A DNA stretch of 64,000 nucleotides, taken from NCBI GenBank assembly GCA_019639235.1, contig JAHBSG010000001.1, positions 124,001 through 188,000 of the forward strand, written 5' to 3'. The position numbers and the translations under genes were made by a program. Of this stretch, positions 17,448 to 27,058 are shown one piece after another. This DNA is from Acidobacteriota bacterium. GTDB lineage: Bacteria > Acidobacteriota > Blastocatellia > Pyrinomonadales > Pyrinomonadaceae. The notes beneath the pieces were generated by a model, which was not told the DNA's origin, searched no databases, and saw only the letters and a program-made list of their open reading frames with translations. Positions within the stretch are counted from its first letter, which is position 1, and every line of letters begins with the position of its first letter.

Positions 17448-19040
17448 TCAAGCTCTAAACCGAGGCCAGTAATTGCCTATCGCTTTCAGTATCGGGTGCT
17501 CTCGATTGATCGCCGAGGAATCCACCAGGCCGAACCAGTAAATCCCGACGAGATAAGTACAAAAAAACAGCAAACCGGCAGCGGCCAGAACCAGGCCGTT
17601 TGCAAGCGAATCTGCTAATTTGGCCGACAGCCATGGTAAGGACTCAAGCAACTGCTTCGAGAGCAAGCTTAGGATCGGTGTGTATAAAAGGTAAAGCAGG
17701 CAATAAGTTGTCGCACCTGCGATTCCCGATGCGAGCGCCGTTAATGCTGGGCCCTTTAGGAGCTTGATGTCTGAGCGGTTCGCTTCCAGCTTGCGGAGTA
17801 CAGCGAACGTCAATACAGCCTTCTCCGTCAGCGCCACCAAAACGACAACGAGGATCATATCCGAAAGACCGAAGCTGTTTATACCCAGAACAAGCGTCGC
17901 CGTCATACCGACCAGCAACGCGATCCTAAGGTAGAGAAGGAACCTGCCGAGTTCGGGAAATGCACGGACGACCGGATCGTTGATCCAGATCGCAAACGGG
18001 ATCAAGGTAAGATTGATAAGGAAGATCGGTACGCTGGCAATATAATCTCGCGAGAAAAGAGTGACAATGAACGGTTCGGCCGTGACGAACAGAAATGCAT
18101 AGAACGGCAGAAAGACGAGCGCGAGCTTGTTCATTGAACGTCCGCTAAGTGCAATGATCTCGCGCTTATCGCCCAGCATCTGCAACTCGCTAATTCGGGG
18201 TATAAGGACCGCGGTCACCGATTCGATCATGAGGTTGACGAGTGGCAGTTGGAAACATCCGTAGGCATAGATCGCAAACTCGGCAGGAGTAAAACGGTAG
18301 CCGACGAAATAGTTGTGAAGATCTGTTTGAAACACCCAAAGGATCCCGGCGAGGCCGAGCGGTATCGCGTAGGCCAAGTGCCTTCGAAAGAACGTGAAGT
18401 CAAAGTTCTTGTAGAAACCGGGAAAGCGGTCGTTCAAATAGTAGAGCAATGCGGCTAGCTGGATGGTTCCTTGCGCTGCGGCCGCGTAGAGAAATCCTTC
18501 CGGTGTCGGCCACAAAATCACCGCGAGGATCATCGAAGCAGCCTTTGAAAGATGTATTCCGACAATAACAAACGATGCAAGCCACACCTCGCGGTTTGCA
18601 AGTATGACGATCTCAAGCAGAGAACCTACAAGCCAGAGCCAGATAACTGTTGCGATAAGCGGCGAGAGCCGTCCCATTTCCTCATGTTTGAAGAGAATGT
18701 TGAGAATATCGGGGTATGCCAATAGGCTAGCGAAGAGAAGCCCGCCTAAAACGAATAGGAATGCAAGGATATTTAATACAGTGGGATTGCGAAGTTCCGG
18801 CTCACGTGAAAGAAAGTAATAAGCGCTCATGCCCATTCCAAGCGGCAAGATGTTGATGGCGGTGTTTACGATCAGAAAGACTTGCCGATAAATACCGACC
18901 TCATCCTGCGGCATGAGGCGGACCACTAGAACGGGTAGGAAAAAGCTGAGAACGAAACCGAACACCTTCGCCGCCAAGATGATGGAGCTTTGACGACTTA
19001 GCGAGAGTTCAACTCTCTTGCTACCGGAATCAACTGTCAT
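17448..19040 (-). CDS. Polysaccharide flippase (Wzx/MATE-like, MOP superfamily)
   Basis: A 530-residue polytopic membrane protein with about 14 hydrophobic segments across its length. The start (residues 12-45: LSRQSSIILAAKVFGFVLSF and following) is typical of the polysaccharide biosynthesis flippase family. Near residue 230 comes FQTDLHNYFVGYRFTPAEFA, the family's usual central region. It would move the lipid-linked repeat unit to the outer face of the cytoplasmic membrane for polymerisation. It lies between the GT2 gene (101-base gap) and the convergent asparagine-synthase-like gene. The presence of a Wzy-like protein nearby supports a Wzx/Wzy route. Confidence 0.88.
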   Translation of the reverse strand: MTVDSGSKRVELSLSRQSSIILAAKVFGFVLSFFLPVLVVRLMPQDEVGIYRQVFLIVNTAINILPLGMGMSAYYFLSREPELRNPTVLNILAFLFVLGGLLFASLLAYPDILNILFKHEEMGRLSPLIATVIWLWLVGSLLEIVILANREVWLASFVIVGIHLSKAASMILAVILWPTPEGFLYAAAAQGTIQLAALLYYLNDRFPGFYKNFDFTFFRRHLAYAIPLGLAGILWVFQTDLHNYFVGYRFTPAEFAIYAYGCFQLPLVNLMIESVTAVLIPRISELQMLGDKREIIALSGRSMNKLALVFLPFYAFLFVTAEPFIVTLFSRDYIASVPIFLINLTLIPFAIWINDPVVRAFPELGRFLLYLRIALLVGMTATLVLGINSFGLSDMILVVVLVALTEKAVLTFAVLRKLEANRSDIKLLKGPALTALASGIAGATTYCLLYLLYTPILSLLSKQLLESLPWLSAKLADSLANGLVLAAAGLLFFCTYLVGIYWFGLVDSSAINREHPILKAIGNYWPRFRA

Positions 19041-19141
19041 GAAGGCCTTAGAAAGCTGTCTTGATCTGAACGGCGAATGAGATCAATGCGTTACACCGAA
19101 CCACCGGCTCGGGACGGAGGACAAGACTGTAAGAACGAGGA

Positions 19142-20311
19142 TCACTTGTCCGGGTTGTTACGAATCGGTTCCCATTTCTCATACTTTTCCCCAAAAAGGA
19201 ATTTCGCTAATCCAGCCACGGATGCGAGCGTGATCAAAACGAAATACGCCGGATAGGTGAGGACCGATCGCCGGGAGCTACGCCAGAACGCGATCAATGC
19301 CAGAAAGCCGGTGATCCAAAAGAGCGCCTGCATGATCAAGATCACTAGATAGAACAGCGAACCCGAGGCAAGGACAATGCTCGCAAGAAAAATAAGCAGA
19401 AAGAAAACAACCGTCAAATACCTTAGCAGCTTATGCGATACCAAAGATATGGCGAAGAAGCCGGACTTCGACGGGTTCATCATATCAACGTTGCGCCAAA
19501 GATCCGAAAGCGTCTGCGCAGCAATGCGGGTCCTCATCGCAAATTCCTGGTTTGCGGAGACATTCGTTTCCTCGTCGCAGACGGCAGAAGGTTCAAAGAC
19601 CGTCCTAAGCCCCTGACGCCGCATCACGGTAGCGATCAGAAAATCTGAACATGCCTCCGGATACATTGGCTTGTACGCGGACCTACGGACCGCATACAAG
19701 CATCCGGAAACTCCGATCAATGAACCGGCAAGGCTTTCGTTGACTTTCAGATTTGTTTCATAGCTCCAATAATTACTCGCGCCACGGCCAACCGTGGTTT
19801 CGTGAGGGTCATGATAATCGAGCTTCCCGCCGACGCACCCGATGCTTTCATCGGCAAAGTTTGGGATTATCCGTCTTAGAACGTCCGCTTGATAATTCGT
19901 TGTAGCGTCCGAGAAAAGTATGATCTCACCGGTTGAGACCGAAACACCAAGATTCTGGGCCGCGGTCTTGCCGAGTCGCTGTTCGGGCCGGATCAACGTC
20001 ACTCCCTTGTCGGCAAACGATTCGACGATGTTATCCGTTTTATCGGAAGAGAAGTCCGAAACGACGATGATCTCAAGCTTATTTGTCGGATAGTCGATCG
20101 CGAGCGTATTTTTGAGTTTGCTTTCAATGTCCTTTTCTTCATTTCGAGCGGCGATCACTATCGAGACCGGGGGCTCAAAATCTTCACGTCGCCAGGGTCG
20201 AGGCCGAAGTAGCCGCACGAGCCAAACGAGGAGCGGATAGCCGATATAGATGTAGAACACACCGGCTACGCCAATCCAGAAAACAATGAGCGATAACAAA
20301 TAGGTATTCAT
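19142..20311 (-). CDS. Glycosyltransferase family 2, membrane-bound
   Basis: A 389-residue GT-A enzyme of the cellulose-synthase-like group. One N-terminal membrane helix (residues 5-27) is followed by the GT2 domain: PPVSIVIAARNEEKDIESKL, VVSDFSSDKTDNIV, ILFSDATTNY with the metal-binding Asp, and CVGGKLDYHD. Two or three C-terminal helices follow from about residue 300. Such enzymes process sugars at the membrane, adding a residue to the lipid-linked chain or acting processively. The start overlaps the polymerase stop by 4 bases (ATGA), so the two are coupled. Sugar specificity is unknown. Confidence 0.9.
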   Translation of the reverse strand: MNTYLLSLIVFWIGVAGVFYIYIGYPLLVWLVRLLRPRPWRREDFEPPVSIVIAARNEEKDIESKLKNTLAIDYPTNKLEIIVVSDFSSDKTDNIVESFADKGVTLIRPEQRLGKTAAQNLGVSVSTGEIILFSDATTNYQADVLRRIIPNFADESIGCVGGKLDYHDPHETTVGRGASNYWSYETNLKVNESLAGSLIGVSGCLYAVRRSAYKPMYPEACSDFLIATVMRRQGLRTVFEPSAVCDEETNVSANQEFAMRTRIAAQTLSDLWRNVDMMNPSKSGFFAISLVSHKLLRYLTVVFFLLIFLASIVLASGSLFYLVILIMQALFWITGFLALIAFWRSSRRSVLTYPAYFVLITLASVAGLAKFLFGEKYEKWEPIRNNPDK

Positions 20312-21663
20312 TCAACCCGGGCGGCCCCAAAGTTCCGGCGATCAGAAGCCGCGAGACCCTCGCTTACAGGTATTGATGATCGATCCATTTCTGCCACTCT
20401 AGGTATCAATCTACGCAGACCGATGGCAAAGGCGATCGGATAATACACAAACCACAAGTATGCGACAGAAGCAAAAAAGCTCGAAACGACATAGCCGATG
20501 ATCGCAGCCCACGTGGCAACGACCAAGTAATAAACACGTTCAACCCCTGCCGTTGGAAAAAGTTCCTTTTCGATCCGCGAAAGGGAACGCAGAGGGTAGA
20601 AGATCAAGACCAGATAGGCCGCAAAGGCCAGCCAGCCTAGCTCCGATGAGACTTGCGTGTAGGCGTTGTGGGTCTCGAGGCTTTGCGGGCCATATGTCAC
20701 GCTATTGCCCAAACCAACACCTAACGGATTGCGGATGGTCGTCACGATCGACCGGGTCAGGGCATCTTGTCGTTGGCTATAAGAACCCGAGGCATCCAGG
20801 GTCGAGTCAAAGATCGAAACGATCCGCATTCCTATATTTCCCGGTGCGGAAAGTATCAGGACGAAAAGAAACAAACCAGTAAGGGCGAACGCCTTTGTTT
20901 TTCGACCGCGTCCGAGGCGACTTAACAGGGCGATCGTGATCGTTGCTATTCCGATCAATCCGCTTCGAGACTGAGTAAGTGTAACCGCTACGAGCATGAG
21001 CAGTGCCCCCGCGAGAAGGAGCGTCCGAAACAAAAGGTTTGTCGTGAAGAAAGCAAGTCCGATTGCGATCGGGACAAACATCACCAAGTGCAGTGACATG
21101 TCGTTCGGGTTACCGAACATGCCGCCGTAATCGACCACGATGCGATAACCTTCTATCTCAAAGATACCTCGACTATAAAGATCATACGTTTGATAGCTCA
21201 GATAGATGCCGATCGCCACGCCCAGGTACATCATTATTCTGACGCGCCGCAATGTGGTCAAGACATTAGTAGTAACGAAAAAGACAAGCAAAAGGGGTAA
21301 GAAGGGATCATTGAATCTCTCCCATGCCAGGCCGGGATCGCGAGCGATCGGCATGCTAATGAGTGCGAATGCCCCCATCACGTAAAGGCATTTGACTTCG
21401 ACCGAAAGCCGACCGAGTAATCCGCCGCGCATCAGCTCCGTGGCAAAGAAAGAGGCCAAAGCGCCAATTGCGCTGACCATCGGAAGAGACCTGATGATGG
21501 GAACGGTCGGATAGAACTCGTGTGGCCGAAAATATACCGCGAAAGCAAAGACAGCAACAAAGAAAAAAGTGACCGAATGGCCAACTGACTCAGACTCGTT
21601 CGCGACTCGTGTCGCTAGCGTTTCGCTGCCGACCATATGTTTACTCTCGGATCGATCGGTCAC
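20308..21663 (-). CDS. O-antigen ligase/Wzy-type EPS polymerase
   Basis: A 451-residue protein with about 10-12 membrane segments and one large periplasmic loop (roughly residues 300-370) that contains QSRSGLIGI just before it and ETHNAYTQVSSELGW inside it. These are hallmarks of the Wzy/WaaL (O-antigen ligase) family. It probably polymerises repeat units on the periplasmic side. The start used is a GTG at 21663; an in-frame ATG at 21636 is an alternative. Gene order with the GT2 and flippase genes supports polymerase rather than lipid A ligase, and no LPS core gene is seen. Confidence 0.86.
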   Translation of the reverse strand: MTDRSESKHMVGSETLATRVANESESVGHSVTFFFVAVFAFAVYFRPHEFYPTVPIIRSLPMVSAIGALASFFATELMRGGLLGRLSVEVKCLYVMGAFALISMPIARDPGLAWERFNDPFLPLLLVFFVTTNVLTTLRRVRIMMYLGVAIGIYLSYQTYDLYSRGIFEIEGYRIVVDYGGMFGNPNDMSLHLVMFVPIAIGLAFFTTNLLFRTLLLAGALLMLVAVTLTQSRSGLIGIATITIALLSRLGRGRKTKAFALTGLFLFVLILSAPGNIGMRIVSIFDSTLDASGSYSQRQDALTRSIVTTIRNPLGVGLGNSVTYGPQSLETHNAYTQVSSELGWLAFAAYLVLIFYPLRSLSRIEKELFPTAGVERVYYLVVATWAAIIGYVVSSFFASVAYLWFVYYPIAFAIGLRRLIPRVAEMDRSSIPVSEGLAASDRRNFGAARVE

Positions 21664-21778
21664 CCAACATCACCCCGAGACGATCGATCGACCGAGAAAC
21701 GGTTCGAATAATAATTTGGCCCCGAATTGCAGCGATATACGCTCAAAGGGATCTTCCAACTAATAAGCATCACAAGAT

Positions 21779-22762
21779 TCACTCAAATTTTTGCCTGCTT
21801 CGGGCAGAATGATCTGTAAGAATTATTCCGCCGAAACCGACAAGAAAGGCCGCGGTTCCGTTAAACCCTATTCGTTCGAACCTTCGGTTCATCGAGGTCA
21901 ATTCACGAACCCACGTACTTCCACCATCGCTGGTCCTTAGAACTACTCCATCGTCACCCGCGGCGAAACCGGTCTTAGCATCAACAAAGTACACGTCATT
22001 CAGATCGATATCGACGCTGGGACTCACATCCTGCCACTTTTTCCCCCCATCGTCGGTTGAGAAGATCCGTCCCTTTGCCCCAACGGCCCAGCCGAGCTTC
22101 GTATCGACGTAATAAACCGAATTTAGACGCGAGCGGGAAGAGGGAACCGTGGCAGGCATCCAAGTTCCACCGGCGTCTTCTGTGTAAAGGATCGTTCCGT
22201 TTCCGCCGACTATTGTGCCGCGGCTTTGACTTGTCATCTGACCCGACATCAGCAGGGCTTTCGAGCTAAAGCGAGTTCTAGCGAATCTGCTTTTGTCTGC
22301 TGTCGGGGTAAGTATCGTTCCCATCTCACCGACAATGAACCCGATGCCGCCGTCGAAACCGGGGATGAAACGAACAAAGCGTTCAGGGCCGGATTCGATG
22401 GCTATCGGCGACCAAGTGTCGCCGCCGTCGGCCGTCTCAAACAGCTCGGTTGACACACCACTGCGTCCAAAAGGGCTTGCCTCGGCTAGTATCCAACCCC
22501 GATTCGGGCTCGAAAAGAAGACATCTTTTATGTCATTCGCGGTCGGGCTTTCGGCTTTCGACCATTGAACACCGCCGTCGGTCGATCGCAAAAGAATACC
22601 GTCAGACCCACCGATCCATCCATTTCTTGCATCGGGAAAATGGATGGTGCGAAGCCAGGCAAGCGTTCCGGAATCAACGCGGACCCACGGTTCCGCTGCA
22701 AAGGCATTTCCAAAAGCAGCAACAGCAAGGACAATCGCACTTGAAAGAAATAGAGGCCTCAT
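21779..22762 (-). CDS. YCF48/BNR-repeat beta-propeller protein, exported
   Basis: About 327 residues from the ATG at 22762, chosen because it opens a clean signal peptide (MRPLFLSSAIVLAVAAFGNA, cleavage near FAAEP) and starts 10 bases after the wza stop. The remainder is six or seven repeats of the YCF48 type, with GWIGGSDGILLRSTDGG, GWILAEASPFG, TGFAAGDDGVVLRTSDGG and similar blades. YCF48-type propellers assist photosystem II assembly in phototrophs; in heterotrophs they occur as secreted proteins of unknown role. Placement between export and polymerisation genes suggests a periplasmic part of the EPS machine. Confidence 0.83.
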   Translation of the reverse strand: MRPLFLSSAIVLAVAAFGNAFAAEPWVRVDSGTLAWLRTIHFPDARNGWIGGSDGILLRSTDGGVQWSKAESPTANDIKDVFFSSPNRGWILAEASPFGRSGVSTELFETADGGDTWSPIAIESGPERFVRFIPGFDGGIGFIVGEMGTILTPTADKSRFARTRFSSKALLMSGQMTSQSRGTIVGGNGTILYTEDAGGTWMPATVPSSRSRLNSVYYVDTKLGWAVGAKGRIFSTDDGGKKWQDVSPSVDIDLNDVYFVDAKTGFAAGDDGVVLRTSDGGSTWVRELTSMNRRFERIGFNGTAAFLVGFGGIILTDHSARSRQKFE

Positions 22763-22772
22763 TCTAAAGAGC

Positions 22773-23519
22773 CTATAGCGGGCTGCCAAACAGGATCCTG
22801 ACGGCACTTGCCCGACCGATTATGTCGAAGATCTTGGTAAGGCTCCAGCGTTTTTCCGGGACGATTATTTGGTCGCCCGGCTGCAAATATGGCACGGGTT
22901 GTTTACCCTGAAGCATTTTTTCAAGGTCCAAGACCGACTGAGACAGCTGCCCGCTTCGCTCCATTCGCACTAAAACGACTCGGTTCCGGTCTCCTTTCTC
23001 GACGATGCCGCCGGCCTCGGCGATAGCTTCATAGAGTGAATATTTCCGATTCATCGGTCGAATACCGGGTGTCGCTACGCGGCCGAGAACGCTAAAGCGT
23101 GCAGATCCGACCTTATCCAGGGTAACGGTTACCTGAGGATCGATTATGTATTCATTCAGCTCCTTTTGAATGATCTCGGCAACCTGTTCGGTCGTCTTTC
23201 CGCCAACGAATATTCCTCCGCGTATCAGTGGATACGAAATTCTCGCTGTCGGCGGCACGACGATTCCGGATTTCGAGTAGTTCGCGTGGCCAAAGACATC
23301 GACCGAGATGACATCCTCGGGCCCAAGAACGTACTCGGCAAGAAAATTATCGTAAAAGGGCAAAAGCGATTCTTCGCTCTCATTGCTATCGGCACTGGCC
23401 GGCGGAGTCGCGGTCGGGATCGGTACTGGCGATGTGAGTGGTACCTTGCCGCCAGCCTCTGCCGCGATGGCGAAGGTAAGGCAGAAAAGGGCCACTATCG
23501 ATATTAAATACTTCATCAT
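22773..23519 (-). CDS. Wza-like polysaccharide export protein
   Basis: A 248-residue protein with a signal peptide (about 1-22), the poly_export domain (YVLGPEDVISVDVFG, about 65-79; VPPTARISYPLIRGG; TEQVAEIIQKELNEYI) and an SLBB domain (SVLGRVATPGIRPM onward). These build the periplasmic/outer-membrane channel for EPS. It is shorter than E. coli Wza (about 380 residues) because it has only one SLBB domain, as in XrtA-locus export proteins. No lipobox cysteine is visible. A strong GGAGGG ribosome-binding site lies upstream, with two possible ATGs in tandem (23519 and 23516). Confidence 0.91.
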   Translation of the reverse strand: MMKYLISIVALFCLTFAIAAEAGGKVPLTSPVPIPTATPPASADSNESEESLLPFYDNFLAEYVLGPEDVISVDVFGHANYSKSGIVVPPTARISYPLIRGGIFVGGKTTEQVAEIIQKELNEYIIDPQVTVTLDKVGSARFSVLGRVATPGIRPMNRKYSLYEAIAEAGGIVEKGDRNRVVLVRMERSGQLSQSVLDLEKMLQGKQPVPYLQPGDQIIVPEKRWSLTKIFDIIGRASAVRILFGSPL

Positions 23520-23569
23520 TCACACCCTCCGACCATCTTTTGCAGATCTGTGGATTGCGGTTTCGGTCA

Positions 23570-24955
23570 CTAACGGCCACCTCGGCCGAACAAAATAGTC
23601 TTTACGGTTTCGAACAAAATCACAAGATCGAGTGAGATCGACTGATTCTTGATGTAATAGAGATCATATTCAAGCTTATTTCTTGATTCCTCGATCGATG
23701 CACCGTAAGGATAGTTGACCTGTGCCCAGCCCGTAAGGCCGGGGGTTACCAAGTGACGGTATTCATAGTACGGAATACTCTCAGCAAGTTTGGCAACAAA
23801 CTCCGGCCGTTCAGGCCTCGGGCCAACGAAACTCATATCTCCTTTTATTATATTCCAGAACTGCGGTATCTCATCGAGCCTGAGTTTTCGGATAACACGT
23901 CCGACCCGCGTAGTTCGGTCGTCGGAAACACTCGCCCAGACCGCTCCGTCTCGTTCGGCGTCAACCCGCATAGATCGAAATTTGACCAAAGTAAAATGCT
24001 TTCCGTTCTTCCCAACACGCGTCTGCTTATAGAAGATCGGTCCGCGGGACTCTAATTTGATCGCGAGTGCGGTTAACAGCGCAAATGGAAACGAAGTTAT
24101 CAGGCCTACAAATGCGAGTATGCGCTGCGAGAAATCGCGGAAGACCTGCATTATGCGTGTCTCGCGCGGCCTTGCGGAGAAGATAAGCCAGGAGGGTAGT
24201 AGGCTATCCAAGTGCACTTTTCCGGTAACTCGCTCTAAATACGTCGTGGATTCCTCTATCGCAAGACCGCCGGAAAGACGAAGCTTCAGAAGCATATCGA
24301 GGGGAAACTTTCCACGGCGGTCCGAGACGCCGACAACCACCCTTGACACGCGTTCTTCACCGATCACCCGTTCGAGTTCGCTCAACTGCCCAAGATATTC
24401 GAGGGAGGAGAGCGGACGGTTCCCGTTCAGCTTTTCGCCGCTGACGAAACCGACAATTCGATACCCAAGGTCACGTCGGTTCAGGGTTGCATAATTCATC
24501 TCGTCGATCGCCGGACCGCTTCCGACAAGAACAACGCGTTCACCGATCTCCGGGTGGCCCAGATAATAGTGTATCGCCATCCGAGAGCCGAGAAGAAAAA
24601 GAAGAATGATCGGGGCAGAAAGTGCGGCAATGCCCCGGCCAACCATGAATTGCGGAAAGAAAAAGTAGATAACGGCCAGAAAAAGCCAAGTCGTCCCAAG
24701 CGATTGGATCAACCGTACGATAAGCTCCTGGCGACTGCTGATAACCGAAAAGTCGTAGAGATCGAAAAGGTATAGTGTGCTGATGCTAGCTACGAGTGCA
24801 AAAAGGATCTTTATCGGAGCAAATTCGTGTCCGAGCCACGCGAGTCCTTCGACCATTCCCAATCGCCCGATAGCTGCGAGAATGAACCCAAGTGCGACGA
24901 ACACGATATCCGCGAAGAGTAAAACAACTGCCCTGGCATTGATGCGAGTATTCAT
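23570..24955 (-). CDS. Undecaprenyl-phosphate sugar-1-phosphate transferase (polyprenyl glycosylphosphotransferase)
   Basis: A 461-residue PNPT enzyme of the WbaP/WcaJ/EpsB type. Four N-terminal helices (residues about 10-120) and a Rossmann-like domain (ERVVLVGSGPAIDEM, about 150) come first. The C-terminal catalytic domain shows GPIFYKQTRVGKNGK, LVKFRSMRVDAE, LDEIPQFWNIIKGDMSFVGP and TPGLTGWAQVNYP. It starts repeat-unit synthesis by moving a sugar-1-phosphate from a nucleotide sugar to undecaprenyl phosphate in the cytoplasmic membrane. The position just after the kinase gene is standard for this class of locus. The sugar cannot be read from sequence. Confidence 0.93.
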   Translation of the reverse strand: MNTRINARAVVLLFADIVFVALGFILAAIGRLGMVEGLAWLGHEFAPIKILFALVASISTLYLFDLYDFSVISSRQELIVRLIQSLGTTWLFLAVIYFFFPQFMVGRGIAALSAPIILLFLLGSRMAIHYYLGHPEIGERVVLVGSGPAIDEMNYATLNRRDLGYRIVGFVSGEKLNGNRPLSSLEYLGQLSELERVIGEERVSRVVVGVSDRRGKFPLDMLLKLRLSGGLAIEESTTYLERVTGKVHLDSLLPSWLIFSARPRETRIMQVFRDFSQRILAFVGLITSFPFALLTALAIKLESRGPIFYKQTRVGKNGKHFTLVKFRSMRVDAERDGAVWASVSDDRTTRVGRVIRKLRLDEIPQFWNIIKGDMSFVGPRPERPEFVAKLAESIPYYEYRHLVTPGLTGWAQVNYPYGASIEESRNKLEYDLYYIKNQSISLDLVILFETVKTILFGRGGR

Positions 24956-24991
24956 CGCCGTTTCTCATTCTTCGCAGGTCCGTTCGGAAAA

Positions 24992-25978
24992 CTAGTCTCG
25001 GGCGTTCCGGTAGTTCGAATAGTAATAGTAATCCCGATTAATAAGAGCTTCTTCCGATTGGTTCATAACCACGGCAAGCAATTTTTCTTTTGGCAGTGTG
25101 CCAAGCATGCGATCCAGATCTTGATAATTCACTTCCGAGGACCGGACAACTAGTATTCCGGCGTCCGCGACCTGGAGAATAGAGGCCGCATCTGTAAATA
25201 GGCTTAACGGCGGAGCGTCGATGATCGTGAAATCGAACCGCGAGACGACCTCGTCAAGGATGACCTTGAATTTTGGACTTGAAAGCAACTCCGCGGCTTC
25301 GTCTCGGGCGTCTCCCCCTTGAATAAGCCCCAACCCAGCAGGCTCAAGGAGCAGCATTACATCATCTATCCGCATTCCGTCGCGCAAGACCTCTGAGAGC
25401 CCAGGTTGTCTCTTGATGCCAAGATATTCCTCAAGGCTTGGTTTTCGAAGATCACCGTCTATCAAGGCCGTCCGGATGCCGTCAGTCTGGGCGAGCAACC
25501 AAGACAGGTTTATTGCTGTGATCGACTTTCCTTCAGCCGGCCCAAAGCTCAGGATCACAACGCTGCGGATCCCGGTTTCATTCTTTTTGTTAATGAGCTG
25601 GGTTCGGAGCGAGCGATAATCTTCGGCATACGAGCTGTCAGGTTCACGGATAGCAACAAGACGCTCATGAACGTTCCCCGCTGACACCTTTGCGAATCGC
25701 TGTGGAGCGGCCTCGGTGGTCGGCGCGGCCGGGACCGCGTTGAGAGTTTCCGCTACGCCTCCAATAGGCTGGATATTTGGCGGAGAAACTGCACGCTCTG
25801 ACGTGGTGACGGTATCGTCCGATGAGCCAACATTTGGGCGGCCAAATTTCAGTTCGTGAACAGCGAACTGCGCCGATTCGCTCTCGGGACGCGCGTCTGC
25901 TGTAGGCCGGTTGCGTTCCGCATCAGCGGTAGCGGGCCGGGTTTCAACTGATTTTTTGAGTGTTTTTGAAAACCTCAT
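24992..25978 (-). CDS. BY-kinase (CpsD/CapB-type tyrosine autokinase)
   Basis: A 328-residue cytoplasmic kinase. After a 110-residue polar, low-complexity N-terminus come the CpsD-type sequence YRSLRTQL, Walker A SFGPAEGKS (about 144-152), Walker A' ALIDGDLRKP (171-180) and Walker B FTIIDAPPL. The C-terminal tail is a tyrosine cluster (DYYYYSNY), the usual autophosphorylation site. With the separate chain-length protein it forms a split Wzc, as in Gram-positive bacteria and XrtA loci. Phosphorylation cycles control polymerisation and export. The long N-terminus could bind the partner; its role is unknown. Confidence 0.92.
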   Translation of the reverse strand: MRFSKTLKKSVETRPATADAERNRPTADARPESESAQFAVHELKFGRPNVGSSDDTVTTSERAVSPPNIQPIGGVAETLNAVPAAPTTEAAPQRFAKVSAGNVHERLVAIREPDSSYAEDYRSLRTQLINKKNETGIRSVVILSFGPAEGKSITAINLSWLLAQTDGIRTALIDGDLRKPSLEEYLGIKRQPGLSEVLRDGMRIDDVMLLLEPAGLGLIQGGDARDEAAELLSSPKFKVILDEVVSRFDFTIIDAPPLSLFTDAASILQVADAGILVVRSSEVNYQDLDRMLGTLPKEKLLAVVMNQSEEALINRDYYYYSNYRNARD

Positions 25979-26096
25979 TACAAAACAAACAACTAAAATT
26001 CACCGTCCGGGATAAACAATCAAACTGTGTGTTCGCCGAAGGAAACGTCGAATTATCGTAGGTTTCCCAAACGGCAGAAATTCTCGAGAACTCTCG

Positions 26097-27041
26097 TCAT
26101 ACCGGTTCGAAGCTGGTTACTTCATCTTCGTCCTTGACTTTCGTTATCAGATCGTTGAATCCGCGGTCGCTAAGTACCCGCGAGTTCGAAAAGTCTGCTG
26201 CCTGTTTATCGCGTGCGAGCAGGCTATCGCGGTCCGGAAGAAGATCAAGATTTGAAGCGACGTCCTCGACCATCGGCCTTGTTACCGTTTTCTGGTTCGC
26301 GGCGAAAGCTGCGATCAGGGCATTGTCGCAAAGATTATTCACCTGCCGCGGGATACCCTCGGAACATTGATAGATCAGCTCAATTGCCTCTCCGTTGAAG
26401 ATCGAATCGTCTTTAGCCCCGGCCATTTTCATCCTTTCGATGATGAATCTCTCGACTTCGCCGACGTCAGAAAGGATCGGCATCTCACATCGAAGAGCGA
26501 TCCGCTGCTTTAATTGCCGAAGATCGCGCCGCCTCAAGCGTTCCTTTAGCTCGGGTTGCCCGGTCAAGATTATCTGAAGGAACTTGGCGCTATCCGACTC
26601 GAAATTGAGAAGAAGCCTGATCTCCTCCATTAATTCATCCGACAGTTCGTGGGCCTCATCGACGATCAGCATCGTTCGCAATCCGCGTTTATGCCGTTCC
26701 TCGAGCAGTTTGCCCATCTCAAGAAGCAGTCCGGTCTTCGAATCGTGTTCCCCGAGCCCGAGCATTTCTGAAATATGCTGATAGAATTCGTCAATTGTCA
26801 GGTGCGGATTAAATATGTAAGCAGCAAGGACGCTCGAATCGAGCCGGCGAATTATCCAACGCAGGGCCGTCGTCTTTCCCGTTCCGACCTCGCCCGTGAG
26901 CATCATCAAACCCTTCGCCATCTCAACGCCGTAGTAAATTCCGGCGAGCAGCTCGTTGTATTTCGGGGTAAACACGATGAACCGCGGATCAGGTGTGAGA
27001 CTGAACGGATAATCCTTTAATTCGAAGAATTCCTTGTACAT
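26097..27041 (-). CDS. ExeA/GspA-like AAA ATPase of EPS loci
   Basis: About 314 residues from the ATG at 27041, preferred because the family begins MYKEFFELKDYPFSLTPDPR and because this avoids overlap with the chain-length gene (17-base gap). Walker A is TGEVGTGKTT (49-58); Walker B is RTMLIVDEAHEL; sensor-like segments follow (LTGQPEL, RIALRCEM, PRQVNNLCDNAL). The family includes ExeA of type II secretion and the XrtA-associated ATPase of PEP-CTERM EPS loci. It likely energises or regulates assembly of the export apparatus at the inner membrane. No peptidoglycan-binding domain follows the ATPase, unlike ExeA. Confidence 0.9.
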   Translation of the reverse strand: MYKEFFELKDYPFSLTPDPRFIVFTPKYNELLAGIYYGVEMAKGLMMLTGEVGTGKTTALRWIIRRLDSSVLAAYIFNPHLTIDEFYQHISEMLGLGEHDSKTGLLLEMGKLLEERHKRGLRTMLIVDEAHELSDELMEEIRLLLNFESDSAKFLQIILTGQPELKERLRRRDLRQLKQRIALRCEMPILSDVGEVERFIIERMKMAGAKDDSIFNGEAIELIYQCSEGIPRQVNNLCDNALIAAFAANQKTVTRPMVEDVASNLDLLPDRDSLLARDKQAADFSNSRVLSDRGFNDLITKVKDEDEVTSFEPV

Positions 27042-27058
27042 TACAAACCATTTCCCGG

